A stretch of DNA of 64,000 nucleotides from Cryptomeria japonica (Eukaryota > Streptophyta > Pinopsida > Cupressales > Cupressaceae): positions 38,104,640-38,168,639 of the forward strand of contig NC_081411.1 in assembly GCF_030272615.1 (NCBI RefSeq), read 5' to 3'. Position 1 is the stretch's first letter. Each line of letters begins with the position of its first letter. The notes under the pieces were generated by a model. It saw only the letters and a program-made list of their open reading frames with translations, searched no databases and was not told the origin of the DNA. The position numbers were made by a program, and so were the translations under genes. Of the stretch, positions 12,775 through 24,391 are shown piece by piece.

Positions 12775-14355
12775 TCAAGTCTCTGTCGGTGGGGAAATTA
12801 CACCAAGCTTCTCTCTAAGATATTCAAATTTTTCCTTAGGCAAAGGCTTAGTAAAGATATCTGCAATTCGCTCTTTAGTATTCACATAAACCAATCTCAC
12901 TTCATTTGCTTCAACATTCTCTTTCAGAAAATTATACTTAATAGAAACATGTTTTTTCTTAGAGTGAAATAACGGATTCTTTATATCAATTGCTGTTGAA
13001 TTATCATTATAAATAATTATTGGTTCTTTGCATATTACCTTTATATCCTTCAACATTTGCTTGATCCATAATACCTGAGTACAATTAATTGTCAATGAAA
13101 CATATTCTGATTTTGCTGTAGATAATGATGTCCAAGTTTGCTTCTTGCTGATCCATGAAATTAACCTTTTGCAAAGAAAGAATGCACTGCTAGTGGTACT
13201 CTTTTTGTCATCTACATCTTTTTCCCAATTAGCATCTGTCTATGCACATAATTCAAAATTGTTATCCTTAGGATACCATAAACCAAAATTTGTTGTGCCT
13301 TGTAGGTACCGAAAAATCCTTTACTCTGCTGATTCATGATTTTCTTTAGGATTGCTTTGAAATCTAGATACAATACATACTTCATTCATTATATCAGGTC
13401 TGGTTTGTGTCAAATATAGTAATCCTCTAGTCATAGATTTGGACCTTGTCAGATTATTAGGAGCTGAATCATCTTTCAATGTCAATTTGTTAGTTGTAGT
13501 CATAGGAGTGCTTAGTGGTTTGGAGTTTTCCATACCAAATTTCTTCAAAAGTTCCTTCAAGTATTTTGTTTGACATATGAATATACCTTTATCTGTTTGT
13601 AAAATCTACAAACCTAGAAATTGTTTTTCTCTCCAATCATAGACATTTCAAATTGTTCTTGCATCTTGTTAGCAAAGTCTTTACATAATCCATCTTTACC
13701 TCCAAACTTGATATCATCTACAAATACTTCAATAACCAAAATAGCATCATTGGTAACTTTGTAATACAAATTACTGTCAACATTACCATTTGTGTAACCA
13801 AGCTTTAAGAGATATTTATTTAATCTAGCATACCAAGATCTAGGAGCTTGCTTCAATCCATATAAAACTTTTCTTAACCTGCAAACCATATCCTTATCAT
13901 CTATCAATGAAAATCCATCAGGCTGTTCAATGTAAACTTCCTCCTCAAGATCTCCATTCAAAAATGCACATTTTACATCCATCTGATAAACTTTATAGTT
14001 CTTATGAGTTGTAAAAGCAAAAAATAGTCTAACTTTTTCAATTCTAGCTACCAAGTCTAACTAATCTTGATTTGTTTCTGATTACTTCACCATCCTCATT
14101 AAGTTTATTTCTATATACCCATTTCGTTCCTATTAGATTTTTGTCTTTAGGCCAGGGAACTAATGTCCAAGTGTTATTCTTTTCAATCTATTCTAATTCT
14201 TCTTCCATTGCTTTTATCCAATGTTTATCTTGACAAGCTTCAACAATTGATGCTAGTTCAACTTGAGAAATTAAACATACCTCTTCATTTGCCTATCTTC
14301 CTCTAGTCATAATACCTTGATTTTTATTTCCAATTATCTGATTCTCTGAATGATT
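12775..14355 (-). pseudogene. copia reverse transcriptase and RNase H (decayed)
   Basis: RT signatures on the minus strand: EELEQIEKN-type lead-in with WTLVPWPKDKNLIGTKWVY, then KVYQMDVKCAFLNGDLEEEV, LYGLKQAPRSWYARL, and FVDDIKFGG (usual YVDD, here FVDD). RNase H follows, with TDANW near 13225, KSEYVSL near 13100, and the C-terminal IADIFTKPLPKEKF ending at 12775. Defects: a deletion with frameshift near 14055 removes about 15-20 residues between KSRLV and VARIEK, there are several in-frame stops (near 14300, 13611, 13320, 13235), and a frame break lies near 13560-13610. RT copies element RNA to cDNA and RNase H removes the template. Neither can be made intact from this copy. Confidence 0.9.
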
Positions 14356-14359
14356 CAAT
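14356..14359. other. Target-site duplication CAAT (left)
   Basis: CAAT at the left boundary of the DNA transposon matches CAAT at 25271-25274. Taking out one copy plus 14360-25270 gives an uninterrupted copia frame across KPRYGRL and NHSENQII. Confidence 0.9.
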
Positions 14360-14382
14360 GGGTATGTGCAAGCTAATGAGTC
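14360..14382 (+). repeat. Left terminal inverted repeat
   Basis: 23 bp starting GGGTATGTGCAAG and ending ATGAGTC. It matches the right end at 18 of 23 positions in reverse complement. Confidence 0.8.
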
Positions 14383-14423
14383 ACAAATTCGCAGAAGTCT
14401 GCGCGTTGGAAAATGCGCTCCGC

Positions 14424-14657
14424 AAAACGAGCCCCCGTTTTTAAAAAACGGGGGCCCGTTATAAAAAACGGGGGCCCGTTAATGGTTCGGGCTCCCGAGC
14501 CGAAAGGTCACGGGGGTGCCGAAGCCAGATAAAACGGGCCCCCGTTTTTTAATAAACGGGCCCCCGTTTTTAAACAAAACGGGGGCCCGTTTTTAAAAAA
14601 CGGGGGCCCGTTTTTAAAAAACGGGGGCCCGTTTTTAAAAAACGGGGGGCCCGTTTT
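14424..14657. repeat. Left GC-rich palindromic array
   Basis: About nine copies of AACGGGGGCCCGTT or its reverse complement AACGGGCCCCCGTT in both orientations, spaced by A/T runs. A further solitary copy lies at 14724-14737. Unit sequence is almost invariant. A GC-rich hairpin (ttcgggctcccgagccgaa) lies inside at about 14485-14505. Dense subterminal motifs of this kind are usual transposase-binding sites, but binding here is inferred. Confidence 0.9.
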
Positions 14658-15010
14658 GAAAAGCTATTTTTACCCTTTTTTTTGGATAATTTTTCATTTT
14701 ACTGTTGCACAAGAAGATATCGAAAACGGGCCCCCGTGCTGTGGTTTCCACTTCAAACCTCCACCACTATCCCAGGTGCACATTCTGTCACCTATTTTCA
14801 CAGTTCATAATTTTCTTGTATATTTTTCTCTTTTTTTGGTGTATTATTTAGTTTTTTTTTTATTATTTTAGTTTTTTTTAATAGTAGCATATAAATAAAT
14901 TATTTTTTATATTTGTAAATTCTTGATTTTGATGTAAAATATTTTTGAACAGTTAACCCTAAACCGTAATCAACAAATTTAGAAACCAAAACCAAACCTA
15001 GATAATTAAC

Positions 15011-15220
15011 AAAATGAGATCGACACAAACAAAAAACCAAAAATGAAATGGAAACAAAAACAAAAACATTCGAAAATGAAATCAACACAAACAAAAAACC
15101 GAAAATGAAATGGAAACAAAAACAAAATCGTTCGAAAATGAAATCGACACAAACAAAAAACCAAAAATGAAATGGAAACAAAAACAAAAATGTTCAAAAA
15201 TGAAATTGACATAAAACCGA
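15011..15220. repeat. 62-bp tandem repeat, about 3.4 copies
   Basis: Units begin aaaatgaratcgacacaaac at 15011, 15073, 15135 and 15197, a constant 62 bp step. Confidence 0.92.
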
Positions 15221-16380
15221 ACATATGTACCTAAATTGTTCTTAATCCTCATTAGGCAATACAAAAGTTACCACTAAATTAGTATAACCTTAAAAGTAAT
15301 TAACATTAAGTTTTTCAAATTTTAGATATGAAAGTTTAGGCTTAGGTTTATGCCATGTCATGGCATAAAGGTCCTATTATGTCATGTGATGGTATAAAAG
15401 GATCAATTATGGACACAATTTTAGAGCAAAACTAGATAAGTTACTAAAATTGGAGTTTGGTTTACATAGGTTCATAAAGGAAGCTAATATGCCAAATATA
15501 TAATTCATTAATACAAAATAAAAAATATTCTTGATTTATAATGTTGATTGATAATGAGTTTTCTAAATGGGGTGCTAATTGTATATACATCTGAAAGATT
15601 TGAAAAATATAATTCCCAAGAAGTATTTTGAATATACAATTGAGGATATATATAATCTCATGGTTAAAGATGCTTAATTTCGATGAAAGTTATTTTTTGT
15701 ATTACTATGTAAGAAATCCATAAATGGAATGAAAGTAAGACATGGCCATCTAGCATAGATCATCTTATATGTTGAAGGAGTATTTTGAGTTATATTAGAA
15801 TTATTTGATGTGATTAAGTCCTAATTTTAGGATATGTAGAGTTCTTTTACTTTTAAGGTTGAAATAAAACATGGTGATTATGTTTTATTATCACTTTTAT
15901 GCTTAACCTAGGTAAAAGTTTTAATGGAATTATTTTCATATTTAGATATATAGATCACAACTTATTATTATTTGTATGTTTCTTGTTTCTTTGAAAGAAA
16001 TGCATATTGATTTATTTATAAGTAATAATTTATCTAATTATGCATTTATGAAATATATAGAAATTGAGATTTTTTTATTGAGGCTAATTAATTTTAAAAC
16101 TCAATGGTTATATCCACTATCTAATGATGTAATATATCCAATGTTCTCCCCTTCTTACATATATTTGAACAAGAGATGGAATATTTCAAGACTTGAATGC
16201 AACCCTTATGTAAACTTTAATGATGTACATCTACTGATCCTCCTCACTAACCAAGAAACACTAGACTAACTCCATTAATGAATATTTCGAATTTAAAACA
16301 TATCAAATGTCTATAAAACATGAGAGAACCTAAAGGGTCTATATCCTCCTTGCCTAATGAGAGAGCAACATTTCTTTGAA

Positions 16381-16540
16381 AGTCCCAATGAGCCTCAAAT
16401 GATCCTAATGAATGTAGGGCAGTCTTAATGAACCTAAGAAAGTCCTAATGAGCCTAAGAAAGCAATAATGAACTTGGGACAATCCTAATGAACCTAGGAT
16501 AGTCCTAATGAACCTACGATAGTGTAAACAAGCCTAGTAT
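16381..16540. repeat. 20-bp tandem repeat, 8 copies
   Basis: Consensus agtcctaatgaacctaagat, eight consecutive 20 bp units with substitutions but no length change. Confidence 0.92.
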
Positions 16541-17507
16541 AGTGTAAGAAAAAAACACTACAAAAAAGACCTCAAATGCGTTAAATGAATTTCCCAATAA
16601 CGCACTCGTGTTTATCTTTTTTTGGTCATTTGGCTACCTTTTTTTACAACATCTTGGTGTATACGCCCCTAAGAAGACCTTTTCCTCAAAACTTTCTTGG
16701 ATCATGAACTCCTCATGTGCACCAAACATTTAAGTTGCCACTTGGAAGCTTCTAATGCACACAATCCTTTCAATCAATCTACTCCATTGATCTCTCAAAA
16801 CAATCTTAGTATTTAATCCTCTATCCTTCATTTCTTATTCAACTTTGTAAGAGAATTTGTGTATGGATTGATATCTTAAATTTTATAGAAAGATTATAAA
16901 TGAAAACAAATGATTGCGGAGTTTTATAATAAATGATTTATAGGAAATAATATTTTTTGAAGACCTTTTGTAAATTATAATCTTGTGTAGCTTTGATTAT
17001 GGGAGAAATTTAATGGTGAAATATGCTTAACTCTTCAAAAGTTTTGATGTTTTGTCTTTAGATGACAACCACTTAGAATATAATATGTTTTAAGTATGTC
17101 ATTTATAGTCATGGGAGATTAGTTTTTTTTTAAGATTGTTTGAAGACTAATCAATGTAATATGAATTGATGACAATTATCTCAAAACTACGTAATTGAAT
17201 TCTAATAGATTTATGATGTTTCATTGAAAGTTTTTATTAAGTTTTATGCGCAAATTTTATATTTCAAGATTCAATAGTATGTACATGTATATTTTTTTAA
17301 GTTCAATATTATATTATATATTTCATGTGTATCTCATTCAACAACATAGAAATGTTACTATTTATAAATGTTCTTTTTTAATTTAGTAAAATAGATTCTT
17401 CTTTGACATAGAGTTGTATATAATTCATGTATATCTTTATATATGCAGGAGTTCTTTGCCATCATGGATGTTTTTGACATAGATGAACTATTAGGTGAAA
17501 ATCCCCC

Positions 17508-17580
17508 ACCACAACCCCCTCCTCCTCCTCCTCCTCCTCCACCACCACCACCACCACCACCACCACCACCACAACCCCCT
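17508..17580 (+). repeat. CCT/CCA trinucleotide run encoding polyproline
   Basis: About 70 bp of CCT and CCA codons at the N-terminus of the accessory protein. The reverse strand reads polyglycine, an artefact. Confidence 0.9.
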
Positions 17581-19157
17581 AGATTGGATGAAATTCGTTT
17601 AAGAGAACGAATTAATGAAAACCTACAAGTGATTGAACAAAACATTGCTGCTATCCAAAATGAGCAAGTCACGCCACCCCATCTTGTAGAGTTTGCAAAA
17701 TCAATGCAAACTGTTGTCGAGTCAGTTAGATCTGTTGATTCTCAATTAGATCAATTTCATAGACGATGACAAGAGTTGCATGATTTTTATGCCGATGGTT
17801 TAACTTATAGACAAATCATAGATTTGAAAATAACCAAAGCTCATTTATGTCCATATTTTACCAACCCAAAAACAAGAGAACCAATGCAACCTAACCAGAA
17901 AAGAATTTCAATTAGGTGGTGTGTGCATCCAGAAATGGCTAGATACTTTTGGGATAGATGGTGGATGGTTTTTGATTATCCACCACATCGTAATTATGAG
18001 GTCCCTTTTTATTTTTTGAAGAAATTATACTGTGAGTTTGTAATGAACCAAAAACCAAATTATTTTGATATTAAGTCATTCCAGGGTGTTGGTCGTGGAA
18101 TGCCACAGCATAGATTAGGGGTACGGAGTAATAATCCCCTACCGGATCCACCCATAGTTCCACTTGTTGCTCCATCGATTCCTGCAGATGTCCAAAATAC
18201 ATCATTCATTTCGACATTAGATGCTTTGACTTCCCTCACAGGGAACCTGAGTGAGCAAGCTGCTCACATGGCATCTGCTCCTCGATGGATGCCACATATG
18301 TGTTCGAGTTGTCATGAGATGTGTGTAGGTCCTACTACTGCTGCAGGATCTACTTCAGTTCCAGATGAGCATGATGCAGCAGATGATAGTATGATGACAT
18401 CTTATATGGATTTTCTTTGCTCGGATGTTCATCTTGACCAGGTATAGATATATATAATATACATGTACATGTCAATGTTTTTATGTACTTTATTAAATAT
18501 AGGTATAAACTAAGTGCATCTCTTTTTTTATACAATCTAATACTTCATTAAATAAATTTTGTTTATGTAGATAAGGACTACGCCTAATATTAGAGTTAAT
18601 ATTGCATCTACTAGAAGACAACTCGGCACACCTTATGGGGTATAGTATAAATTTCTATCTAGACATTGTACTAGATCTTTTTAAGTTAATATGCTATCGT
18701 CGTATATTATATAAATTTTCATGTTGATACATTGAATGCTTCTTTCTCCAGGATTCAGGTCATGAGGGACCCTCTACATCACATCGAGAAGAGGGTCTAA
18801 CTATTGTGACACCATCTATGGTATGTATCTTATAATTCTTAACTTAAATATGAACTCTTACAATATTGTAACTTTACTTGAAATTATTTAGTACACATAT
18901 ATATGTTCACTAAATATGATTTCATTAAATGCATGTATGCAGGTGGACACTACCATTAGGATAGGTTATCCTCATAATTTTGATCAGAGCCAATTTGAAC
19001 GCACATCGACATCCTTTGAGGTATTAATATGTAATACTTAATTTGATCTTATTTTGACTCTTAATTTAAGATTTAATTGGACACTTTGAATTTGACCTTG
19101 TACAGGAGTTAGCTAGCACTGCATTTGGTGTTGATACTGCACAAGATACTGCTAGAG

Positions 19158-19679
19158 GAGATACTGCTATAGGATCTGATGAGCATATGGTAAGTTTGTA
19201 ACTTAATTTATGAATTCTACTATATTTGATAAATGATTCTTTTAATAGTTAATTTCAAGTAATATTTTAATATTATTTTTTTATTGTACAGCATGAGACA
19301 GGTGGATCTGGACCACGTCCCGGGGACAAGAGAGATACTGCTATAGGATCTGATGAGCATATGGTAAGTTTGTAACTTAATTTATGAATTCTACTATATT
19401 TGATAAATGATTCTTTTAATAGTTAATTTCAAGTAATATTTTAATATTATTTTTTTATTGTACAGCATGAGACAGGTGGATCTGGACCACGTCCTGGGGA
19501 CAAGAGAGATACTGCTACAGGATCTGATGAGCATATGGTAAGTTTGTAACTTAATTTACGGATTCTACTATATTTGATAAATGATTCTTTTAATAGTTAA
19601 TTTCAAGTAATATTTTAATATTATTTTTTTATTGTACAGCATGAGACAGGTGGATCTGGACCACGTCCTGGGGACAAGA
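19158..19679 (+). repeat. 174-bp tandem triplication of exon plus intron
   Basis: Units start at gagatactgctata: 19158, 19332 and 19506, exactly 174 bp apart. Each holds the end of one exon, a complete 102 bp GT-AG intron and the start of the next exon, so each added unit adds one 72 bp (24-codon) exon in frame. The copies are almost identical, introns included, so the expansion is much younger than the element's other repeats. Confidence 0.95.
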
Positions 19680-19711
19680 GACCACGAGATGTTATTGATG
19701 ATAGCAATTAG

Positions 19712-21039
19712 ATTTTACTATTTATTTGGCTTTGATATGTACTTTTTTATGGACTTTACACATTTGTTTACACGTGCACATACTTTATATATATGGATAG
19801 TTGCATAATAGGATTAGATCATATATATTTTGTGCATACTTTATATATTTTGTGCACATTAGATATTATGTGGAGTGAACATCATGTTACCATCTAGACA
19901 TATATATGGATTAGATATTATATGGATTATGTGGACTTGAAATTTTACTATTTATTTGGCTCTGATATGTACTATTTTACGGGCTTTACATATTTGTTTA
20001 CACGTGTACACACATACTTTATATATATGGATAGTTTCATAATAGGATTAGATCATATATATTATGTGCATACTTTATGTGTATTGTGCGCATTAGATAT
20101 TATGTGGACTTGAAATTATGTGCACATTAGATCATATATATTGACTTGAAATTATGTGGACTTGAAATTTTGCGCATACTTTATATATTATGTGGACTTG
20201 AAATTTTATTTATGGAAGTTGTGCTTAAACAACTTTATAGGCATTATGTGGACTTGTAATTTTATTTTTGGAATTTTATTTAAATAGTTCTTGTGATTAG
20301 ATAAACTACATGTGCATACATCATGAACTAAGTGTCGAAACATATCTTATAATTATAACATATTCTAAATCAAAAAGTATCATTTAACAAATATAATGAA
20401 TAGAACTTGATTAAAACATAATTATCTCATTCATAAATTTGACCAGTAGTCTCTCATTTATGTATATTGTACACAAAATGTAATCAAGAAGACATATCTA
20501 AAATAAAATAAACAGTCTATTTAAATTATAATAATAAGGATTTATATCTCTCAAAATACAACATAAAGTATGCACAAACAATAGTAGTCATTGAGGGCAA
20601 GTCTACTCTGAGAGACCTAGAAAAAAAAATACATATGATTAGTTTTTATAATCAGGATGCATTGAATTTAAAATACAACATAAAGTATGCACAAACAATA
20701 TAGTAGTCATTGAGGCCAAGTCTACTCTGAGAGACCTAGAAAAAGTAAATACATATGATTAGTTTTTATAATCAGAATACATTGAATTTAAAATACAAAT
20801 GGATTTGCCTTAAGGGTACAAAAATTTAACTTACTTGTAATTATTCAAAATGAAACATAAAGTATGCACAAATAACTTTGTTTTCATTGATGCCTTCTAC
20901 TTGTGGTAGACCTGAAACAAAATTTTAGTAGATTAGATTTTGTAATTATGATTCATGATTTAAAATACTATATATAATATGCATCGCGACTTTTAAAAGG
21001 GAGGTGGATTAAGGGTTCAAATTATAACTTACTTGATAT
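19712..21039. other. Region between the two convergent transposon genes
   Basis: AT-rich. It holds a 230 bp direct repeat (19713-19942 and 19943-about 20090). It also holds three related minus-strand segments of about 35 bp after a consensus 3' splice site (near 20600, 20722 and 20895; 'ctag' or 'ttcag' then gtctctcagagtagacttgg or a relative). A perfect 5' splice word (caa-gtaagt) follows the transposase stop near 21034. The transposase gene may therefore have extra 3' exons here, triplicated like the exons of the other gene. Confidence 0.5.
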
Positions 21040-24000
21040 TCATTCTATTATACCATCTGCATCCTCTCTCTTTTGCAAAGCATCTATAATTGTCTCGTGC
21101 TCTTCCATAGAGAGAGTCCATAATTGTTTATTAGCAGGCTTGCCACGATATCTATCCAATTTTATATTAGTTGCCACTACCAAATGTGAGTAATGTATAA
21201 TCCTTTTCTCTAATTCATAATCTTCAAATGCGGGCAATCCATTCTTTCTTGTTAGATATTTGCGTAGCCAAGTGCCAACAACAACCACAGATCCTATTGG
21301 ATAGTCATAACCATCATCATCTACTCAAGGAGTAGTTAGCTTATGTTTTGGCTCTACACATCGAGCCAACCAATACTCTATCCCCTCTTCATTGTCCTCT
21401 GGTGCAACAACAGCATAGACATGTCCTGTGCACAAAACAATTTTATTTTAATATTTAATGAGAAATAAAAACAAAAATATACACTATAAGATTTCATAAA
21501 TTTATGTACTATTTAATAAATCAAAACAAATTTCAAAAATAATTTTACCTTGTTGTATAAGATCTGAAATGCGATCATAGTCATTTGATGCAAACATTTG
21601 ATCCATATCTTCATCAGTTCTTTCATGCGGATCATTTGCATCTATGGGTGTCAATGATCTTTGTTGCCATTCTTCAACCCATTCTTTATTCTCACAAAAT
21701 TCCCAATCTCCGGAAACACAAAACTGACAAAAGCAAGCAAGTTGCCTTGTGAATATAGTCCATGTGTTTGAATTAGAACTCTTAAACGAATGCCATTTAG
21801 CTTATCCAATGATGGTATTACAATCATGCCGAATAGGAATACTATCTTCCTCTATCAACCAGAAGAAACGTCAAATTGCAGAGTTTTCAGTTGATCCTTT
21901 TGACAACTTTGAATTGCACCAATCTACAACTGCACGAGCATCTCTAAATTTCACTGCATCCTCGAATTTCAATTGTTCTCTAGCAAGAGCTCTTTTTATA
22001 CAGGCACCAGCTCCATCGTGTTCCCCCTTACCATGTCCCGCTTCAAAAAAACTCCATAAATGTTGGACATTGGTTATCTTGTGAACTTTGCATAGCCAAT
22101 AAAACATTCTTGCATTTTTGAATTGTCCAGTGCAGTTATCTGACCATATCATATGTTGTTTCATGTCAATTTCTCTTTCCTTAAGATTATCATAAAATAC
22201 CTCGAAACAATGTTGGACAAACTCTGAAGAGTGTAATCGATTATCACTAACATAGAAATGATACTCCCTCAAAATTTTTCTGTTATCTTCTGTACTGTCA
22301 TGGTCATGTCTATATATAATGTGCACAAATATGGCCACTTGCACTGAGTTGTAGTATTGTGATTGAGTTTCCTCTTGTGGTTTTAGAGTATAATTTTCTG
22401 CAAAATCCACAACTGATACTATTGTTCCAATTGGAAATGTGTTCTTGCATATGTGAAACTATCCATCAAGCCATCGGGCATGTTGGGAATGTTTCACATA
22501 TTTTGGAACAATATGAGTTTTAAACTCACTAATAAATGCATTCACACTATTCTGTTCTGTAATCAATTCTAAACGTTTCCCCATCTTTCCATCCTTTAGA
22601 GGGTATTCTATATTTTTAAATCTCCTAACATCAACCATTGTTTGTCCAAACTCAGATGAAACATGTTCATGCAAACATTCACCTATCGAAGAATAGTTCC
22701 CACATAAATTGCAAAGACCATAAATGCATGAACTGGAAAGAAATAATTGTTCATTAGGTGGTTTACAAAATAAACTTCCAATAAAATCTTTTATAGTTTC
22801 AGGTGGAACATAAACACCACAATCCTGCACAAGATCATTGCCATGCAACATACAACGAATATATCGAAAAACATCATAATAGTAACGAAACTGGACATGA
22901 GTTTTACAACAACAAGATATTCTTTGTTTATTGATTTTAACATACCAGGGTTTGCATTTTTCAAATGATCTTTGACTAATTCGTAAATTCATTAACACAG
23001 ATTCATCACTAAATTTTTTAAAGAATTCAGTTTGAGTCATGTCAAGAAGATGTTTTGGATGAGGATCACGAATTTTTGATCCCACCCTTAACTTTAAAAC
23101 ATCTCTAGCATTTGATGAAACTCTAGTGTTATCATGCCAAAATTTTGTAATTAATTGTTTAGTTTCATCATTTAATTTCATGTCCGACCTTTGAAGTCTA
23201 CCACTAAAACTCCAACAATGGTTTAGTGGATCAATTTCAATTGTGTCTCTTCTTTTGGCCGCTCTTGACAAGGTTCTATGATGTAAGTTCAAATAGCCAC
23301 TTATATCACTTAACATTCTTTTATTAACAATCATTTTGTCAACTATAGCAGTCGTTATAACTCTACGTGCTGCATTCTTATCTTTAGATCGACTTGTTTT
23401 TCCTATAGAATCGATGGCACTGGCAACAGTAGATACAACTTGCTTATATGATTCATCTTTTCTTTTTGGTTTTGCATAAATACCTATTTTTTTCATGACT
23501 TTACGCATTTTTAACATTTTTATTAATTGTAGCATTAATTGACATTGGAATCCTAACTTTTTATTATAGAAAAATTGTTTATATAATCTGTTTGCATGTG
23601 TTCTGATTTGTCTCCAAGAAACTAACCCATTAAGATTATCTAGCACATTGCTATCAATAGTAAACAAATTACATTCATTTTCTTTTAGAGATGGTGGTGT
23701 AATATTTTCAATTTTTATTTCTTTTCATATTGGTGTATGAAATTTATATCCAGCTTCATTTAAATCAGCAATTTGATTGGCATCATAGTCATCAGGATTT
23801 AAAAACATACCAGGATTCGCATCCACATCAACATTTGCATCAACAGTCATACCCGTGTGTGGTTCTATATTTTTTGCATCCATCATGATGTCTTCAATGG
23901 TCTCATCTACAACGGGCACTGAACTAGATGCTTCAAAAGTGTTATTCAATTGCCGTTGTTGTGATCTTCGATCTCTTTGGCGTTTTGCCTCCTTCTCTCT

Positions 24001-24066
24001 TTGTGCTTGAATTTCGTCCACTGTCATTGTCTTCTTTTTTTTCTTTTGACGTTGCTTAGAACCCAT
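21040..24066 (-). pseudogene. DDD/E-type transposase of the 10.9 kb transposon (nonsense-riddled)
   Basis: One frame runs from ATG 24066 to the stop at 21040-21042, with one GT-AG intron (21548-21426). N-terminus: basic, KKKKK and an R/Q-rich stretch (GSKQRQ, REKEAKRQRDRRSQQRQ), a plausible nuclear signal or DNA-binding part. Middle: Cys-rich segments (ISCCCKTHVQFRYYYDVFRY and CIYGLCNLCGNYSS). Core: VVDFAENYTL near 22410, WSDNCTGQFKNARMFYW near 22150, and FFEAGHGKGEHDGAGACIKR near 22040. These are the three acidic contexts of a DDD/E integrase-like fold as seen in other eukaryotic transposases with SDG.xxQ[FY]KN and HGKGxxDGxG motifs. Five in-frame stops (23725, 22459, 21871, 21802, 21325) and no frameshift. 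It cannot make full-length protein. Superfamily (Sola?) is unproven. Confidence 0.85.
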
Positions 24067-24212
24067 TTTCACAAACTTGTCTTCAAAAAATCACGTAAAA
24101 AATATTAAAAAGTACTGCCAAATGATGTAAAAAATCTTTGTCAGTACGGATTTCAATGATATTGTAGTAAATCGATGCAATCTTTTTTTTTTTTACAGCA
24201 ACGGTTATTTTA

Positions 24213-24391
24213 ATAACGGACCCCCGTTATTTTAACAACAGGCCCCCGTTTATATAAAACGGGGGCCTGTTATTTAAATAACGGGGGTCCGTTATTAAAA
24301 CGGGGGCCCGTTGTTAAATCCAACGGGCATAAAATGAAATGGGCCCCCGTTTTATAAACGGGCCCCCATTTATAAAACAGGGGCCCGTTAT
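24213..24391. repeat. Right GC-rich palindromic array
   Basis: About eight copies of the AACGGGGGCCCGTT unit in both orientations, but most carry one change. The changes seen are C-to-T or G-to-A (for example aacggacccccgtt, aacaggcccccgtt, gggggcctgtt, gggggtccgtt). The array ends about 880 bp inside the right end, whereas the left array starts only about 65 bp inside the left end. Confidence 0.9.

Larger units (their letters stand above)
14660..17440. other. Transposon left non-coding arm
   Basis: AT-rich sequence between the left array and the accessory gene. It contains the 62 bp and 20 bp tandem arrays listed separately. Phe/Cys/Val-rich minus-strand frames near 15000-15260 are only translations of the 62 bp array. 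No gene is supported. Confidence 0.7.
17464..19711 (+). pseudogene. Transposon accessory gene, polyproline, eight exons
   Basis: Exons by GT-AG boundaries: 17464-18441, 18571-18639, 18752-18820, 18943-19020, 19106-19189, 19292-19363, 19466-19537, 19640-19711 (stop TAG). Every intron is phase 0. The start is the ATG in atcATGGatg; a 3' splice-like 'atatgcag' just before 17451 allows an upstream exon. The protein begins MDVFDIDELLGENPP and then has about 25 residues that are almost all proline. Next come a helical Gln/Glu-rich part and a domain with WCVHPEMARYFWDRWWMVF and YPPHRNYEVPFYFLKKLYC. The C-terminus is repetitive (HETGGSGPRPGDKR). An in-frame TGA at 17767-17769 breaks exon 1. I recognise no family. 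Its place inside the element suggests a transposition-helper role, which is inference. Confidence 0.75.

Noticed and set aside
14900..15264. Minus-strand Phe/Cys/Val-rich frames resembling membrane proteins
   Set aside because: Products of the 62 bp tandem repeat; hydrophobicity comes from AAAC/AAAT on the other strand.
17358..17672. Minus-strand polyglycine frame
   Set aside because: Reverse complement of the CCT/CCA run in the accessory gene.
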